DNA from: Vicinamibacterales bacterium | GTDB lineage: Bacteria; Acidobacteriota; Vicinamibacteria; Vicinamibacterales; UBA823 | Length of the DNA stretch: 64,000 nucleotides | Assembly: GCA_036012125.1 (NCBI GenBank) | Contig: DASCOS010000035.1 | Coordinates: 35,452 to 99,451 of the forward strand | Reading direction: 5' to 3' | Part shown: piece after piece, positions 26,571 to 35,578 of the stretch | How the letters are laid out: each line of letters begins with the position of its first letter | Numbering within the stretch: the first letter of the stretch is position 1 | Made by a program: the position numbers and the translations under genes | Notes under the pieces: model-generated | What the model saw: only the letters and a program-made list of their open reading frames with translations | Told to the model about the DNA's origin: nothing | Databases searched by the model: none

Positions 26571-28886
26571 CTAGAACCCGTATTCCAGTCCCAGATAAGA
26601 GCTTCGGCCGACCTCGTTGACCCGCTGCCTCATGAACGGGTTCAGCGAGTTCAGATGGGTCGCGTAGGTCTCGTCAGTCAAGTTTTCCACTCCCAGCTTC
26701 ACCGACACCCCCCGACCGAGTGCGATGCTGGCCCGCAGATCGAGAACGGTCCAGCCCTCGGTCGCCTGCTCGAGCCGCGTCGTGGCCACCCGGTTCTGAG
26801 CGCTCGCCACCGTCACCCCCAGCTCGATCCAGCGTTGCAAGTCCCGGGTGTGCGCCTGAATCGCATAACGCTGCTCGAACGGCTCGATCCCGAACACCGG
26901 TTCGTTGAGCTCTTCGTCCTCAGCCCAGACGTAGCTATACGAGGCGCTCACGTCCGCGTAAGGGCCGAGATCCGACTCGGCCTGCAGCTCGAAGCCGGCG
27001 AACTGGGCTTCGCTGCCGTTGATGTAGCGAAAGACCGTGTTCGGGCTGAGCGGCAGCCGTTTCGGCAGCGACTGGTCAGGCACGACGGTGATGTAGTTGT
27101 CGATGGTGCGATAGAAAATGTCGGCGGTGATCGACGCTCGCGCCACCTGGAACAGACTGCCGACATTGACCTCCAGCGCCTCCTCCGGTCTCAGGGCCGG
27201 GTTCCCCATGAACTCGGCCGCGGTCTGGAACTTGGTGGACGGAAACCGGTCTGAGTACCGCTCCATCGGCGTGGCGCTTCGCACGCTCCGGCCGACTCCG
27301 GCCGAGACGACGAATGCGCCGGTCACCGGCAGGGTGGCGTTCACGGCGGCGCTGACGTTCGTTTCGGTCTGGTTGATCGAACCCGTGGTATTGGCGGAGA
27401 AGAAGTCCGAGACCACGCCAGCCGACGCGTCGAGCGCGTCGACCCGCACAGTAGCACCGAGCTGTCCGCCGCCCCAGGCGTAGATCGCCTGGGCGTACCC
27501 ACCGATATTCGTCAGACCGGCGTCTGGCCAGACGATGTCGCTGAAGATCAGGGAGTCGTTCGAGCGCCGGAAGATCGACCGGCTGGCGTTCTGTTCCAGG
27601 CGCGTCAGGTCGGTTCCAAGCTTCCAGTCGATCGTGCCCTGGTCAAGCATCACGTAAAACCGCCCGCCGGTCGTGTCCGATTCGGTCGGTAGCTCGACCC
27701 GCAGGCCAAACGGCGGGATTCGCCCCAGCATGTCGAAAGCCGTCGGTTTCTCGTCGTTGTTCATCAGGTGGTCTTTGAGGTTGGCGTAGACCTGACCGTG
27801 TATCTCGGACACGATCGACGCCTGCGGTCGCCAGGTCACCTCACCGGCGTGCGAGTGCGTCTTGAAGAAGGTCGCATCGAGAATCCGACCCGCGTAGTCG
27901 ATGTCACGCTGCTCCTGATACCCGCCCAGATACTCGATGGTGGTTGCCGCGTTCGGTTTGAAGGCGGCGGTCCAGCGGGTGTCGAACGACTCGTAGTCGC
28001 CTGGAATCAGGTTGTTGTCGCCATCCTCGTAGTCGTTCGCCGCCCGGGTGTTGTGGTACACGGCGAACCGGGCGCGATCGTTGCTACCCCAGACACCGGC
28101 GAAGCCGTCGGTGCCGTCGCCGCTCTGCGCGTAGTTGGCGCCGACACGACCACCCAGGACGAACTCGCCGCCGGAAAACGCTGGCCGGAACGTCTCGATA
28201 CGCACAGCGCTGAGGGCACCGGCCCCCCAGGTCAGCGCCCACGGCCCTTTGACGACGCGCACCGCCTGCAAGGTGTGCGGGCTGACATGGCTAATGTCCG
28301 AGTCCATCCGGGCTGGGCCAGCGGCGTATGTGCGAGTGCCGTCGACGAACATCGCTACCTGTGTCTCCTGGAGACCGCGAATCGTTGGCTCCAGGTTGAT
28401 CGGCCCGCGCCGCGTGGCCGAGAGGCCCGCCTTGGTGCGCAGGTGCTCAGCGACGTCACGGACGGCGCGTTGCTCCGCCTCGGTCGCCGACACGACGACC
28501 TCCATGGCCAGTTCCGGCATGGTGGCGGTGACGACCACCTCCTGTCTGAACGACCCGAGCTTGAGCTCGATACGGAAGTCGCGCGTCGGCGCGCCGATGG
28601 CGACCTCCCGTGTGACCGATTCGAAGCCCAGCAGGCTAGCCGTCAACTGGTAGGTGCCGGCCGGTACGGTGAACTGGAACCGACCCTCCCGGTCGGTGGG
28701 GATGGTCGCTACGAAGTTGCCGTCGACGGTGCGTAGGTCGACCGACACACCGGGCAGCGCGAACGCTTGTGGGTCAACCACCACACCGCCCCAGTTCACG
28801 CCCTGAGCATGGGCGGCGGCGGTGGTGGTTGTCGCGATGAACACGAACGCGAACAGATTCTTCCAACGGGCCTTGCAGCGGAACAA
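26571..28886 (-). CDS. TonB-dependent receptor, OprC-like (possible copper receptor)
   Basis: A 771-residue outer-membrane receptor. It has a signal peptide (MFRCKARWKNLFAFVF to AAAHAQ), a carboxypeptidase-regulatory-like domain (residues 40-115), a plug domain (IRGLQETQVAMFVDGTRTY, GPARMDSDISHV, VRVVKGPWALTWGAGAL), then a 22-strand barrel ending in GLEYGF with the TonB-receptor tail NLTDETYATHLN. The plug pattern with VDGTRT..GPARMD..S resembles OprC/NosA copper receptors; the metal is inferred. TTG 28886 is the start because GAGGAGG lies four bases before it. The upstream neighbour is a Cys/His-rich membrane protein. Confidence 0.85.
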   Translation of the reverse strand: MFRCKARWKNLFAFVFIATTTTAAAHAQGVNWGGVVVDPQAFALPGVSVDLRTVDGNFVATIPTDREGRFQFTVPAGTYQLTASLLGFESVTREVAIGAPTRDFRIELKLGSFRQEVVVTATMPELAMEVVVSATEAEQRAVRDVAEHLRTKAGLSATRRGPINLEPTIRGLQETQVAMFVDGTRTYAAGPARMDSDISHVSPHTLQAVRVVKGPWALTWGAGALSAVRIETFRPAFSGGEFVLGGRVGANYAQSGDGTDGFAGVWGSNDRARFAVYHNTRAANDYEDGDNNLIPGDYESFDTRWTAAFKPNAATTIEYLGGYQEQRDIDYAGRILDATFFKTHSHAGEVTWRPQASIVSEIHGQVYANLKDHLMNNDEKPTAFDMLGRIPPFGLRVELPTESDTTGGRFYVMLDQGTIDWKLGTDLTRLEQNASRSIFRRSNDSLIFSDIVWPDAGLTNIGGYAQAIYAWGGGQLGATVRVDALDASAGVVSDFFSANTTGSINQTETNVSAAVNATLPVTGAFVVSAGVGRSVRSATPMERYSDRFPSTKFQTAAEFMGNPALRPEEALEVNVGSLFQVARASITADIFYRTIDNYITVVPDQSLPKRLPLSPNTVFRYINGSEAQFAGFELQAESDLGPYADVSASYSYVWAEDEELNEPVFGIEPFEQRYAIQAHTRDLQRWIELGVTVASAQNRVATTRLEQATEGWTVLDLRASIALGRGVSVKLGVENLTDETYATHLNSLNPFMRQRVNEVGRSSYLGLEYGF

Positions 28887-29015
28887 TGAACCTCCTCGAG
28901 CGCTCCAACACGAGAGCGCGCTAACAGTCGAGCGGTGTCTGTCCACACCGATCACGATCGGCACGATGCCGGTTTGATCGTCAACGGAGAGCCAAGACGA
29001 AGGACGACGGAGGGG

Positions 29016-29405
29016 TTATGACGCGCGGGGTGGAGGTGACGGTGGATCGGCCATCGGTTGGGCCGGTGTGAGCGACGCCGCGATGGGCGTAGGGGTGCAG
29101 TCGAGCGGTATCCCGATGTCGCTCGTTACTGGCTCGGGCGGCGCGAGCGGCACGTGCAGCCACGCGAGCAACTGGTGGTCCACCCCGCAGGTCTGCCACG
29201 TCGCCACCGGGTCGGCGGATGGACCGTCCTCGTTCCCGTGATGCATCGGGCAATAGGCGCCCGGCTCCATCTGGTGCGGGCACTCGTGCACGGGCGGGCT
29301 CCCTGTGTCCGCCAGATAGCAGACCGCGAGCGGCGCCGCGACTAGGGTCGCGATCTGACCGAGGATGACGAAGAGCACGCTAGCGCGAAAACTGGACTGC
29401 GTCAC
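29016..29405 (-). CDS. Cys/His-rich membrane-anchored protein
   Basis: A 129-residue protein with an N-terminal membrane helix or signal (SVLFVILGQIATLVAAPLAV) followed by a Cys/His-rich stretch (HECPHQMEPGAYCPMHHG, then TCGVDHQ) and a Pro-rich tail. The pattern suggests metal binding. A TTG at 29486 is rejected as start because it lies in the -35 box of the promoter; GTG 29405 fits the promoter. It lies 129 bases upstream of the TonB receptor on the same strand, so both may form a metal-uptake unit. The family is not recognised. Confidence 0.55.
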   Translation of the reverse strand: MTQSSFRASVLFVILGQIATLVAAPLAVCYLADTGSPPVHECPHQMEPGAYCPMHHGNEDGPSADPVATWQTCGVDHQLLAWLHVPLAPPEPVTSDIGIPLDCTPTPIAASLTPAQPMADPPSPPPRAS

Positions 29406-29454
29406 AATGAAAAGACGCCCGTGCTGCGAGAGAACCGGCGCCGGACGTAGCCCC

Positions 29455-29485
29455 CAGTGTAACAAGGGCAGGTCGCCTATTGTCA
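29455..29485 (-). promoter_or_regulatory. Promoter before the Cys/His protein and TonB receptor
   Basis: Reading minus, a perfect TTGACA followed after 18-19 bases by TTACAC/TACACT. The long spacer makes it weaker than consensus and open to activation. It lies about 50 bases from the 3' end of ssrA. Confidence 0.4.
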
Positions 29486-29526
29486 AAATCTTATCGGTTC
29501 TTCTGGAATCTCGTCGGATGTGATGT

Positions 29527-29878
29527 TGGTGGAGGCGGCGGGAGTCGAACCCGCGTCCGAAAGCACGTACCCGTGGGACTCTACATGTGTGTCGGCTCTT
29601 GAAAGTTTGCCAGTAGCGTTGAAGAGCCGCCGAAATTGCTACTGACTAGCCCCGAAAACGTCTCATCGTTCCGCGTCGGCACGGCACGTTACGACCAGCC
29701 TGCTGAAATGACATTCAATCCCGCCTCACAGGCTAGAACGGGTTGAACGTCGCTACCCTTAGGCAGCGAGAGCGAGCTGCGTATCCGCAGTTATGGTTTG
29801 TTCCATCGGATTTACGAGTCGATGGTGCTCGACATGCATCCCGCGGTTGTATACCTCCGTCGAAGCCGTATCGCCCCC
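29527..29878 (-). ncRNA. ssrA: Transfer-messenger RNA
   Basis: One-piece tmRNA of 352 nt. The 5' end GGGGGCGATACGGCTTCGAC and the 3' end CGCCTCCACCA pair over seven positions (one G-U), with the T arm GCGGGTTCGACTCCCGC. The tag reading frame (29759-29788) begins with resume codon GCG and reads ADTQLALAA then TAA. The resume codon is inferred from the ATAACT context and similarity to acidobacterial tags as I recall them. It rescues stalled ribosomes with SmpB; smpB is not in the window. Confidence 0.95.
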
Positions 29879-29927
29879 GATTCTCTGACCAACGTTCACC
29901 GTGGCCAGAAGACCACGCGCGTTCCCT

Positions 29928-29956
29928 ATTGTAGTCTTGGGGGGATCACTGGTCAA
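29928..29956 (-). promoter_or_regulatory. ssrA promoter
   Basis: TTGACC (29951-29956), a 17-base spacer and TACAAT (29928-29933), reading minus. The start near 29921 would leave about 43 bases to be removed from the 5' end by RNase P. Confidence 0.75.
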
Positions 29957-30017
29957 TTCGTTGAGCACATGAGACTTGTAGCTGTTCGCGACCAGCGCAA
30001 GCGTTCACAACATCCCG

Positions 30018-30023
30018 TATAAT
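30018..30023 (+). promoter_or_regulatory. -10 box upstream of the aminotransferase
   Basis: A consensus TATAAT about 195 bases before the aminotransferase ATG. No good -35 box is seen. It lies back to back with the ssrA promoter. Confidence 0.35.
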
Positions 30024-30077
30024 GACCGCTTGTCTGTTTCCGTAACACGGTTTAGTGGGACCAGTTGCTGGTTCGTG

Positions 30078-30221
30078 ATGTTGCGGGATGACCGAACCCG
30101 TCAAGCGATCACGGTCGCGCCGGTTGTGCAGTTGGTCGGGATATCACATGTTGCAGCTCTGCACGAGATCACCGAGGTCTTTCGTAGAGTAGGTGAGCAG
30201 GGAAGTGAGTTCGCGTCATGA
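30078..30221 (+). CDS. Possible small ORF coupled to the aminotransferase
   Basis: A 47-codon frame from ATG 30078 (MLRDDRTRQAITVAPVV) whose TGA overlaps the aminotransferase ATG in an ATGA junction. It lies downstream of the TATAAT box at 30018. The overlap suggests translational coupling, but there is no clear ribosome site and the product matches nothing I know. It may only be leader sequence. Confidence 0.25.
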   Translation: MLRDDRTRQAITVAPVVQLVGISHVAALHEITEVFRRVGEQGSEFAS

Positions 30222-31399
30222 CTCAGGGTGTCGGGTCCAAGAAGGCTAGTCAGTTCACCGAATCGGTCATTCGTGAGATGACGCGGCTGTCGGACGAGCA
30301 CGACGGTGTTAATCTGTCGCAAGGCTTCCCAGATTTTCCTGCACCTGACGCGATTAAGACCGCCGCGTGCGCTGCAATTCAGGCCGATGACAACCAATAT
30401 GCCATCACGTGGGGTGCGACGCCGCTCCGCGAAGCTGTCGCCAAGGATTTTACGCGCCGGTATGGCGTTCCGGTAAATCCTGACACGCAGGTCACGGTCT
30501 GCTGCGGGTCGACTGAGGCAATGCTTACGACGTTGCTCGCGAGCGTCGACCCGGGAGATGAAGTCATTGTCTTTGAACCGTTTTATGAGAACTATGGGCC
30601 CGATGCGATTCTTTCCGGTGCCGTGCCCCGCTATGTGACGTTGCGCGAGCCAGCGTGGATGTTCGACCCTGATGAGCTCGCAGCGGCGTTCAACGACAGG
30701 ACTCGTGCAATTCTTATTAACAGTCCAAATAACCCAACCGGTAAGGTGTTCACCCCGGAGGAACTCGGTGTCATTGCAGGGCTCTGCCAGCAGTGGAACG
30801 TGCTGGCCGTGACCGATGAGATTTACGAGCACATCATCTACGATGGGGTGCGTCACGTGCCGATGGCGGCGATTGATGGGATGGTAGACCGCACTGTGAC
30901 GATCAACAGCCTCTCGAAGACCTTCAGCGTAACGGGGTGGCGAGTGGGCTGGACCATCGCACCGCCAGAACTGACGGGTGCGATCCGAAAGGTACATGAC
31001 TTCGTGACCGTGGGTGCGGCCGCACCCCTTCAGGCTGCCGGCGCGGTCGCCCTTGAGTTGCCAGATAGCTACTATCGTGGGCTGGCCGATAGTTACGAGC
31101 AACGGCGGAATCTCCTAATGGAGATTCTTGAGCGGCACGGTTTCAATTGCTACCGTCCCTCAGGGGCTTACTACATCATGACCGACATTGACCTCACCTC
31201 GGTTGGTGCGGTGGACGACGTGGAGTTTGCCCAGTATTTAGTCCGGGAAATTGGCGTGGCTGCTGTGCCCGGGAGCAGCTTTTATCGAAACACTGAGTTC
31301 GGTCGCACGAAGCTCAGGTTTTGTTTCTGCAAGCAGGACGAGACCCTGCGTGAAGCCGACCGCCGCCTGGCAAAACTCGGCGTGCAGACCACAGGCTGA
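30218..31399 (+). CDS. PLP-dependent aminotransferase, class I (methionine/kynurenine type)
   Basis: A 393-residue fold-type I aminotransferase. The motifs are LSQGFPDFPAPD near the N-terminus, CCGSTEAMLTTLLA, EPFYENYGPDAILSG, NSPNNPTGKVF, TDEIYEHIIYDG and the PLP lysine in SLSKTFSVTGWRVGW (about residue 235); RFCFCKQ near the end carries the carboxylate Arg. The FPDFPAP and FYENY features fit the YbdL/kynurenine-oxoglutarate group, which uses methionine or aromatic donors. The substrate is not fixed by sequence. Confidence 0.88.
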   Translation: MTQGVGSKKASQFTESVIREMTRLSDEHDGVNLSQGFPDFPAPDAIKTAACAAIQADDNQYAITWGATPLREAVAKDFTRRYGVPVNPDTQVTVCCGSTEAMLTTLLASVDPGDEVIVFEPFYENYGPDAILSGAVPRYVTLREPAWMFDPDELAAAFNDRTRAILINSPNNPTGKVFTPEELGVIAGLCQQWNVLAVTDEIYEHIIYDGVRHVPMAAIDGMVDRTVTINSLSKTFSVTGWRVGWTIAPPELTGAIRKVHDFVTVGAAAPLQAAGAVALELPDSYYRGLADSYEQRRNLLMEILERHGFNCYRPSGAYYIMTDIDLTSVGAVDDVEFAQYLVREIGVAAVPGSSFYRNTEFGRTKLRFCFCKQDETLREADRRLAKLGVQTTG

Positions 31400-31431
31400 C
31401 CCGCACTTGTGGAGTTATCGTAGACGTTCGT

Positions 31432-33186
31432 ATGGTCGCTGCTACCAAACGACTCCTCCCTTACGTCCTCCGACATCGCCGTCGGTTACTGCTTGGCTTA
31501 TCGTGTGTTGTTGCGATGGCCTCGGTCTCGCTCTTGTCACCGTGGGTGCTCAAGTATGCCATTGATGACCTGACGGTCGGGGTCACTCGCGGGAAGCTCG
31601 GCCTCTACGGGGCATTGTTGCTGGGTATTGCGGTGGTGGGTGGCTGTTTTCGATTCCTGATGCGCAGGTTAATCGTCGGCGTGTCGCGAGAGATTGAGTA
31701 CGACATCCGGAACGACTTCTACGCGCACCTTGAGCGTCTCTCCCTAAGCTATTTTCAGTCCGAGCGCACGGGCGACATCATGTCGCGTGCGACGAACGAC
31801 CTCAGCGCGGTTCGCATGATGGCCGGACCAGCCATCATGTACTCGGTCAACACTATCCTCGTGTTCTTTGTCGCGATCATTTTGATGCTTTCGATCAATC
31901 TCCGTTTGACACTGATCGCACTGATACCGCTGCCGTTTGTGTCGCTCTTGGTGAAATTCTTCGGCAGTGCGATTCATCGCCGCTTTGAGGAAATCCAAGC
32001 TCAGCTGTCCCACATGAGTGCGGTGGTCCAAGAAGCGCTCGCTGGCGTGCGGGTCGTTCGTGCCTATCGACAGGAGGAGTCTGAAATAGAGCGGTTTCGG
32101 GTCGCCAATAGAACATATCTCGATCGGAATCGAGGTTTGATTCAACTCCAAGGGCTCTTCTATCCGAGTTTGGCGATGTTCCTCGGTTTTGGAGGGTTAC
32201 TCGTATTGTGGCTCGGTAGCCGCGAGGTGATCCTCGGGCAAATCACGGTCGGTGAATTCGTGGCATTCAATGCGTATTTGGTGATGCTCACCTGGCCAAT
32301 GATCGCCTTCGGTTGGGTCACGAACATGCTGCAACGTGGCATGGCGTCATGGAAACGTATGCTTGAGGTCTTCGATGCGGTGCCGGAGATCATTGACCGG
32401 GGTGGGGTGCCGGTTGGGAACGTCCAAGGGGGCATTGAAATACGCGAGTTGACGTTCGCTTACGGTGATGGAGCCCCGGTACTCTCCAGTCTCTCACTTC
32501 GCGTTGAACCGGGACAGACGCTTGCCCTTGTTGGCGGTACGGGTTCTGGAAAGTCAACGCTGCTCGGCCTCATTCAACGGCTATATGACCCGCCACCTGG
32601 GACGGTGTTCATTGATGGTATCGACGTTCGGGACCTGCCGTTAGGTCAGTTGCGGTCTGCTGTCGGATACGTGCCGCAAGAGCCGTTCCTCTTTTCGACG
32701 ACCCTCCGCGATAACGTGGCGTTCGGACTAGCCGAGGACGCGAACACTGATGTGGTGGACAAATCGGTACGGACGGCAATCACAGTGGCTTGTCTAGATG
32801 CCGATATTGAACAGTTTCCACGCGGATATGAGACGACGGTCGGAGAGCGAGGCATCACTCTTTCCGGCGGGCAGAAACAACGGGTTGCGTTGGCACGAGC
32901 GCTGACGGTTGACCCGCGCATTCTGATTCTTGACGACGCCCTGTCCGCAGTGGATACCTACACAGAAGAGCGAATTCTGAAAGGGTTACGTGAGGTCATG
33001 GATCAACGGACATCAATCATTGTCGCCCATCGAATGTCCACGGTACGCGATGCTGACATCATCGCCGTTCTTGATCAGGGACGGTTGGTCGAACAAGGGA
33101 CGCATGACGAATTGCTTGACCTTAATGACGTCTACGCCGACCTCTATCGCAAGCAGCTGTTGGAGGAGGAACTGGCCGCATCGTAG
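31432..33186 (+). CDS. ABC exporter half-transporter (degenerate Walker B partner)
   Basis: A 584-residue half-transporter with six membrane helices (to about residue 310) and a C-terminal ATPase: Walker A GGTGSGKST, signature LSGGQKQR, Walker B ILILDDALSAVD, H-loop AHRMST. The residue after the Walker B Asp is Asp rather than the catalytic Glu, as in TM287/BmrC-type subunits. It is followed after 15 bases by its partner. Heterodimeric exporters of this type move drugs or lipids; the substrate is unknown. Confidence 0.9.
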   Translation: MVAATKRLLPYVLRHRRRLLLGLSCVVAMASVSLLSPWVLKYAIDDLTVGVTRGKLGLYGALLLGIAVVGGCFRFLMRRLIVGVSREIEYDIRNDFYAHLERLSLSYFQSERTGDIMSRATNDLSAVRMMAGPAIMYSVNTILVFFVAIILMLSINLRLTLIALIPLPFVSLLVKFFGSAIHRRFEEIQAQLSHMSAVVQEALAGVRVVRAYRQEESEIERFRVANRTYLDRNRGLIQLQGLFYPSLAMFLGFGGLLVLWLGSREVILGQITVGEFVAFNAYLVMLTWPMIAFGWVTNMLQRGMASWKRMLEVFDAVPEIIDRGGVPVGNVQGGIEIRELTFAYGDGAPVLSSLSLRVEPGQTLALVGGTGSGKSTLLGLIQRLYDPPPGTVFIDGIDVRDLPLGQLRSAVGYVPQEPFLFSTTLRDNVAFGLAEDANTDVVDKSVRTAITVACLDADIEQFPRGYETTVGERGITLSGGQKQRVALARALTVDPRILILDDALSAVDTYTEERILKGLREVMDQRTSIIVAHRMSTVRDADIIAVLDQGRLVEQGTHDELLDLNDVYADLYRKQLLEEELAAS

Positions 33187-33201
33187 CCTCGGCTGTGGGA
33201 C

Positions 33202-34989
33202 ATGTCCGCTTACGAAGAAGAAGCTCTCGGAAAAGCCTATGACGCCCGTTTGATGCGGCGGCTCTTGACGTATCTTTGGCCCTATCGCCAAACGGTGGCT
33301 GTGGCGCTTGTGGCGATCATTGGACACTCTGCATTACAGCTCGCACAGCCGTATCTCACGAAAATTGCCATTGATTCCTATATTGCGACGGGTGATCTTG
33401 CCGGACTGAACCAGATTGCGCTGGTGTTTCTCTTCGTACTATTGGGAGCGTTCGTTCTGGAATACATCCGAACCTACACGCTCCAGATGACTGGTCAGAA
33501 GATTATGTTCGACCTGCGGATGCAGGTATACGGGCATTTACAGAGACTCGACGTGCGTTTCTTCGATCGTAATCCGGTCGGGCGACTAATGACGCGCGTG
33601 ACGACCGATGTTGATGTGTTAAACGAATTGTTTGCCTCCGGCGTCGTCGCAATCTTTGGCGATGTGTTTATGCTCATCGGGATCATGGCCGTCTTACTTT
33701 CAATGGACTGGCGCCTAGCGCTCGTAGCGTTTTCCGTATTGCCGCTCATCGTAATCGTGACGCAGTGGTTCCGCCGGCATGTCCGAGAGACCTATCGGAC
33801 TGTGCGAATTTGGATTGCGCGGATCAACGCGTATTTACAGGAACACATCACGGGCATGGCGACCGTGCAGGTGTTCCAACGAGAAAAGCGGAGTTTTGAT
33901 GCGTTTGACGGGATTAATCGGACCCATCGCGATGCAAACATCGCATCGATCTTTTTCTATGCGGTGTTCTATCCAGCTATCGAGTTGGTTGGCGCATTAG
34001 CAGCGTCCCTGATCATTTGGTTTGGTGGTGGCTGGGTGTTGGACGAGTCATTGACCTTGGGGGTCCTTGTCGCCTTCCTGCTTTATGCTCAGCGCTTCTT
34101 TCGGCCGATTAGCGACATGTCAGAAAAATTTAATATCTTGCAATCAGCCATGGCTTCATCTGAGCGGATTTTTACATTGCTTGATACGCCCGTTAAGACC
34201 CAGAGTCCGACAAAGCCAATACTGCGTCCGGCGCCGGCTAAAGGCCGAATTGAGTTTGATGGTGTGTGGTTCGCTTATGGCGACGATAACTATGTTCTTC
34301 GGGATGTATCGTTTGTCGTGGAACCGGGAGAGCGAATCGGCATTGTTGGTGCAACGGGTGCGGGTAAAACGACGATCATAAATTTACTAATGCGTTTCTA
34401 CGACGTTTCAAGAGGGCGGATTCTCGTGGATGGAATTGACGTTCGTGAGCTGTCCCTGTCGGACCTTCGTGGGCTCTCCAGTCTAGTTCTCCAGGATGCA
34501 CACCTTTTCGCGGGGTCCATTGCCGCGAACGTGCGGCTAGGTGATCAGACGATTACTGATGCCGAGATACACGCTGCGATTACGAGTGTCCATGCCAAAC
34601 CATTTATTGATCAACTTCCGGCCGGTCTTGCGAGTCCAGTGGCGGAGCGGGGTGCAACGTTGTCAGTTGGACAGAAGCAGCTGTTGACGTTTGCTCGTGC
34701 CCTAGTGTACGAACCGAGGGTGTTGGTGCTGGACGAGGCAACATCGAGCGTGGACACTGAGACCGAAGTGTTAATTCAGGATGCACTCCGTGTGTTAATG
34801 ACGGGGCGTACAACGATCGCGATCGCCCACCGACTCTCGACGATTCAGGATATGGACCGGATTCTCGTTCTACACAAGGGGCAATTGCGAGAAGCTGGAA
34901 CGCATCAGGAACTGCTGGCGCGCCGTGGGATTTACTACAAACTTTACCAACTGCAATACCAAGAGCAGGAAATTGCCGCGGCGGGTTAG
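33202..34989 (+). CDS. ABC exporter half-transporter (canonical Walker B partner)
   Basis: A 595-residue half-transporter: six helices and an ATPase with Walker A GATGAGKTT, Walker B VLVLDEATSSVD (catalytic Glu present) and H-loop AHRLST. Its signature is LSVGQKQ instead of LSGGQ. Combined with the Asp-type Walker B of its partner, this gives one competent and one degenerate ATP site, the TM287/TM288 arrangement. Its stop overlaps the convergent 3D-domain gene by four bases. Confidence 0.9.
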   Translation: MSAYEEEALGKAYDARLMRRLLTYLWPYRQTVAVALVAIIGHSALQLAQPYLTKIAIDSYIATGDLAGLNQIALVFLFVLLGAFVLEYIRTYTLQMTGQKIMFDLRMQVYGHLQRLDVRFFDRNPVGRLMTRVTTDVDVLNELFASGVVAIFGDVFMLIGIMAVLLSMDWRLALVAFSVLPLIVIVTQWFRRHVRETYRTVRIWIARINAYLQEHITGMATVQVFQREKRSFDAFDGINRTHRDANIASIFFYAVFYPAIELVGALAASLIIWFGGGWVLDESLTLGVLVAFLLYAQRFFRPISDMSEKFNILQSAMASSERIFTLLDTPVKTQSPTKPILRPAPAKGRIEFDGVWFAYGDDNYVLRDVSFVVEPGERIGIVGATGAGKTTIINLLMRFYDVSRGRILVDGIDVRELSLSDLRGLSSLVLQDAHLFAGSIAANVRLGDQTITDAEIHAAITSVHAKPFIDQLPAGLASPVAERGATLSVGQKQLLTFARALVYEPRVLVLDEATSSVDTETEVLIQDALRVLMTGRTTIAIAHRLSTIQDMDRILVLHKGQLREAGTHQELLARRGIYYKLYQLQYQEQEIAAAG

Positions 34990-35537
34990 CGTGGAGGGGC
35001 GTCGTTCAACGTCAGGGGCCGAGAGAACAGGTGCTTTGGCTGCCACTCTTTTTCTCGTCGTTGGAACTCTTCGTTGATCCGTTCGGGCTCGCTGTCTGCC
35101 GGGTTCCATCCGAGCCGGACAATCGTGACGTCTAGCGGGCGACGTCCAAAATCCAAAGCCTCATAGCAACTCCAGATGTAGATGTCGATCATTCGACCTT
35201 GGATTGCTGGGCCGGTATCGAGAATAGTGTAAAGGCCGTCGTAGTCGCCGGCTGCACTGACTCGGATAATCGAACCGAGTGGCAATATTGAGGGGTCGCT
35301 TGCAGCGATTCCGGACCGAACCCGAACCCCCGACCGGGTGGTTTGGCCTTTGCAGTAGGCGGTGGCGATAAAGCGTAACGGTGTTCGAGGCTCTGGTAGT
35401 GGGGTCGAGACGTTGGAAAGAGCGGGGCTTTCGGCAACAGTGGGCAAATCGACCAAGGTTATGTCCGCAACCAAGACCACCACGACGGTGGTTACCACGG
35501 CGGTCACGATTTGTTCCCGGAAGGATATCGCCAGCAT
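34986..35537 (-). CDS. 3D-domain protein, membrane-anchored
   Basis: A 183-residue protein with an N-terminal helix (VVTTVVVVLVADITLV) and a 3D domain: RFIATAYCKG, SGIAASDPSILPLGS, YTILDTGPAIQGRMIDIYIWS. The three Asp residues that name the domain are present. 3D domains share the double-psi barrel of lytic transglycosylase MltA and act on peptidoglycan. The tail (EERINEEFQRREKEW type) is charged. It is convergent with the ABC pair; the thiL stop lies 42 bases upstream. Confidence 0.82.
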   Translation of the reverse strand: MLAISFREQIVTAVVTTVVVVLVADITLVDLPTVAESPALSNVSTPLPEPRTPLRFIATAYCKGQTTRSGVRVRSGIAASDPSILPLGSIIRVSAAGDYDGLYTILDTGPAIQGRMIDIYIWSCYEALDFGRRPLDVTIVRLGWNPADSEPERINEEFQRREKEWQPKHLFSRPLTLNDAPPR

Positions 35538-35578
35538 CTACTGAATGAGACGAAATTCGCTCTCGGTCGGGAAGTCTA

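Noticed and set aside
27768..28736. 322-codon plus-strand ORF opposite the TonB receptor
   Set aside because: An antisense shadow caused by high GC; the receptor on the other strand is complete.
29016..29486. 156-codon version of the Cys/His-rich ORF starting at TTG 29486
   Set aside because: That TTG is part of the TTGACA -35 element, so it would be upstream of the transcript start.
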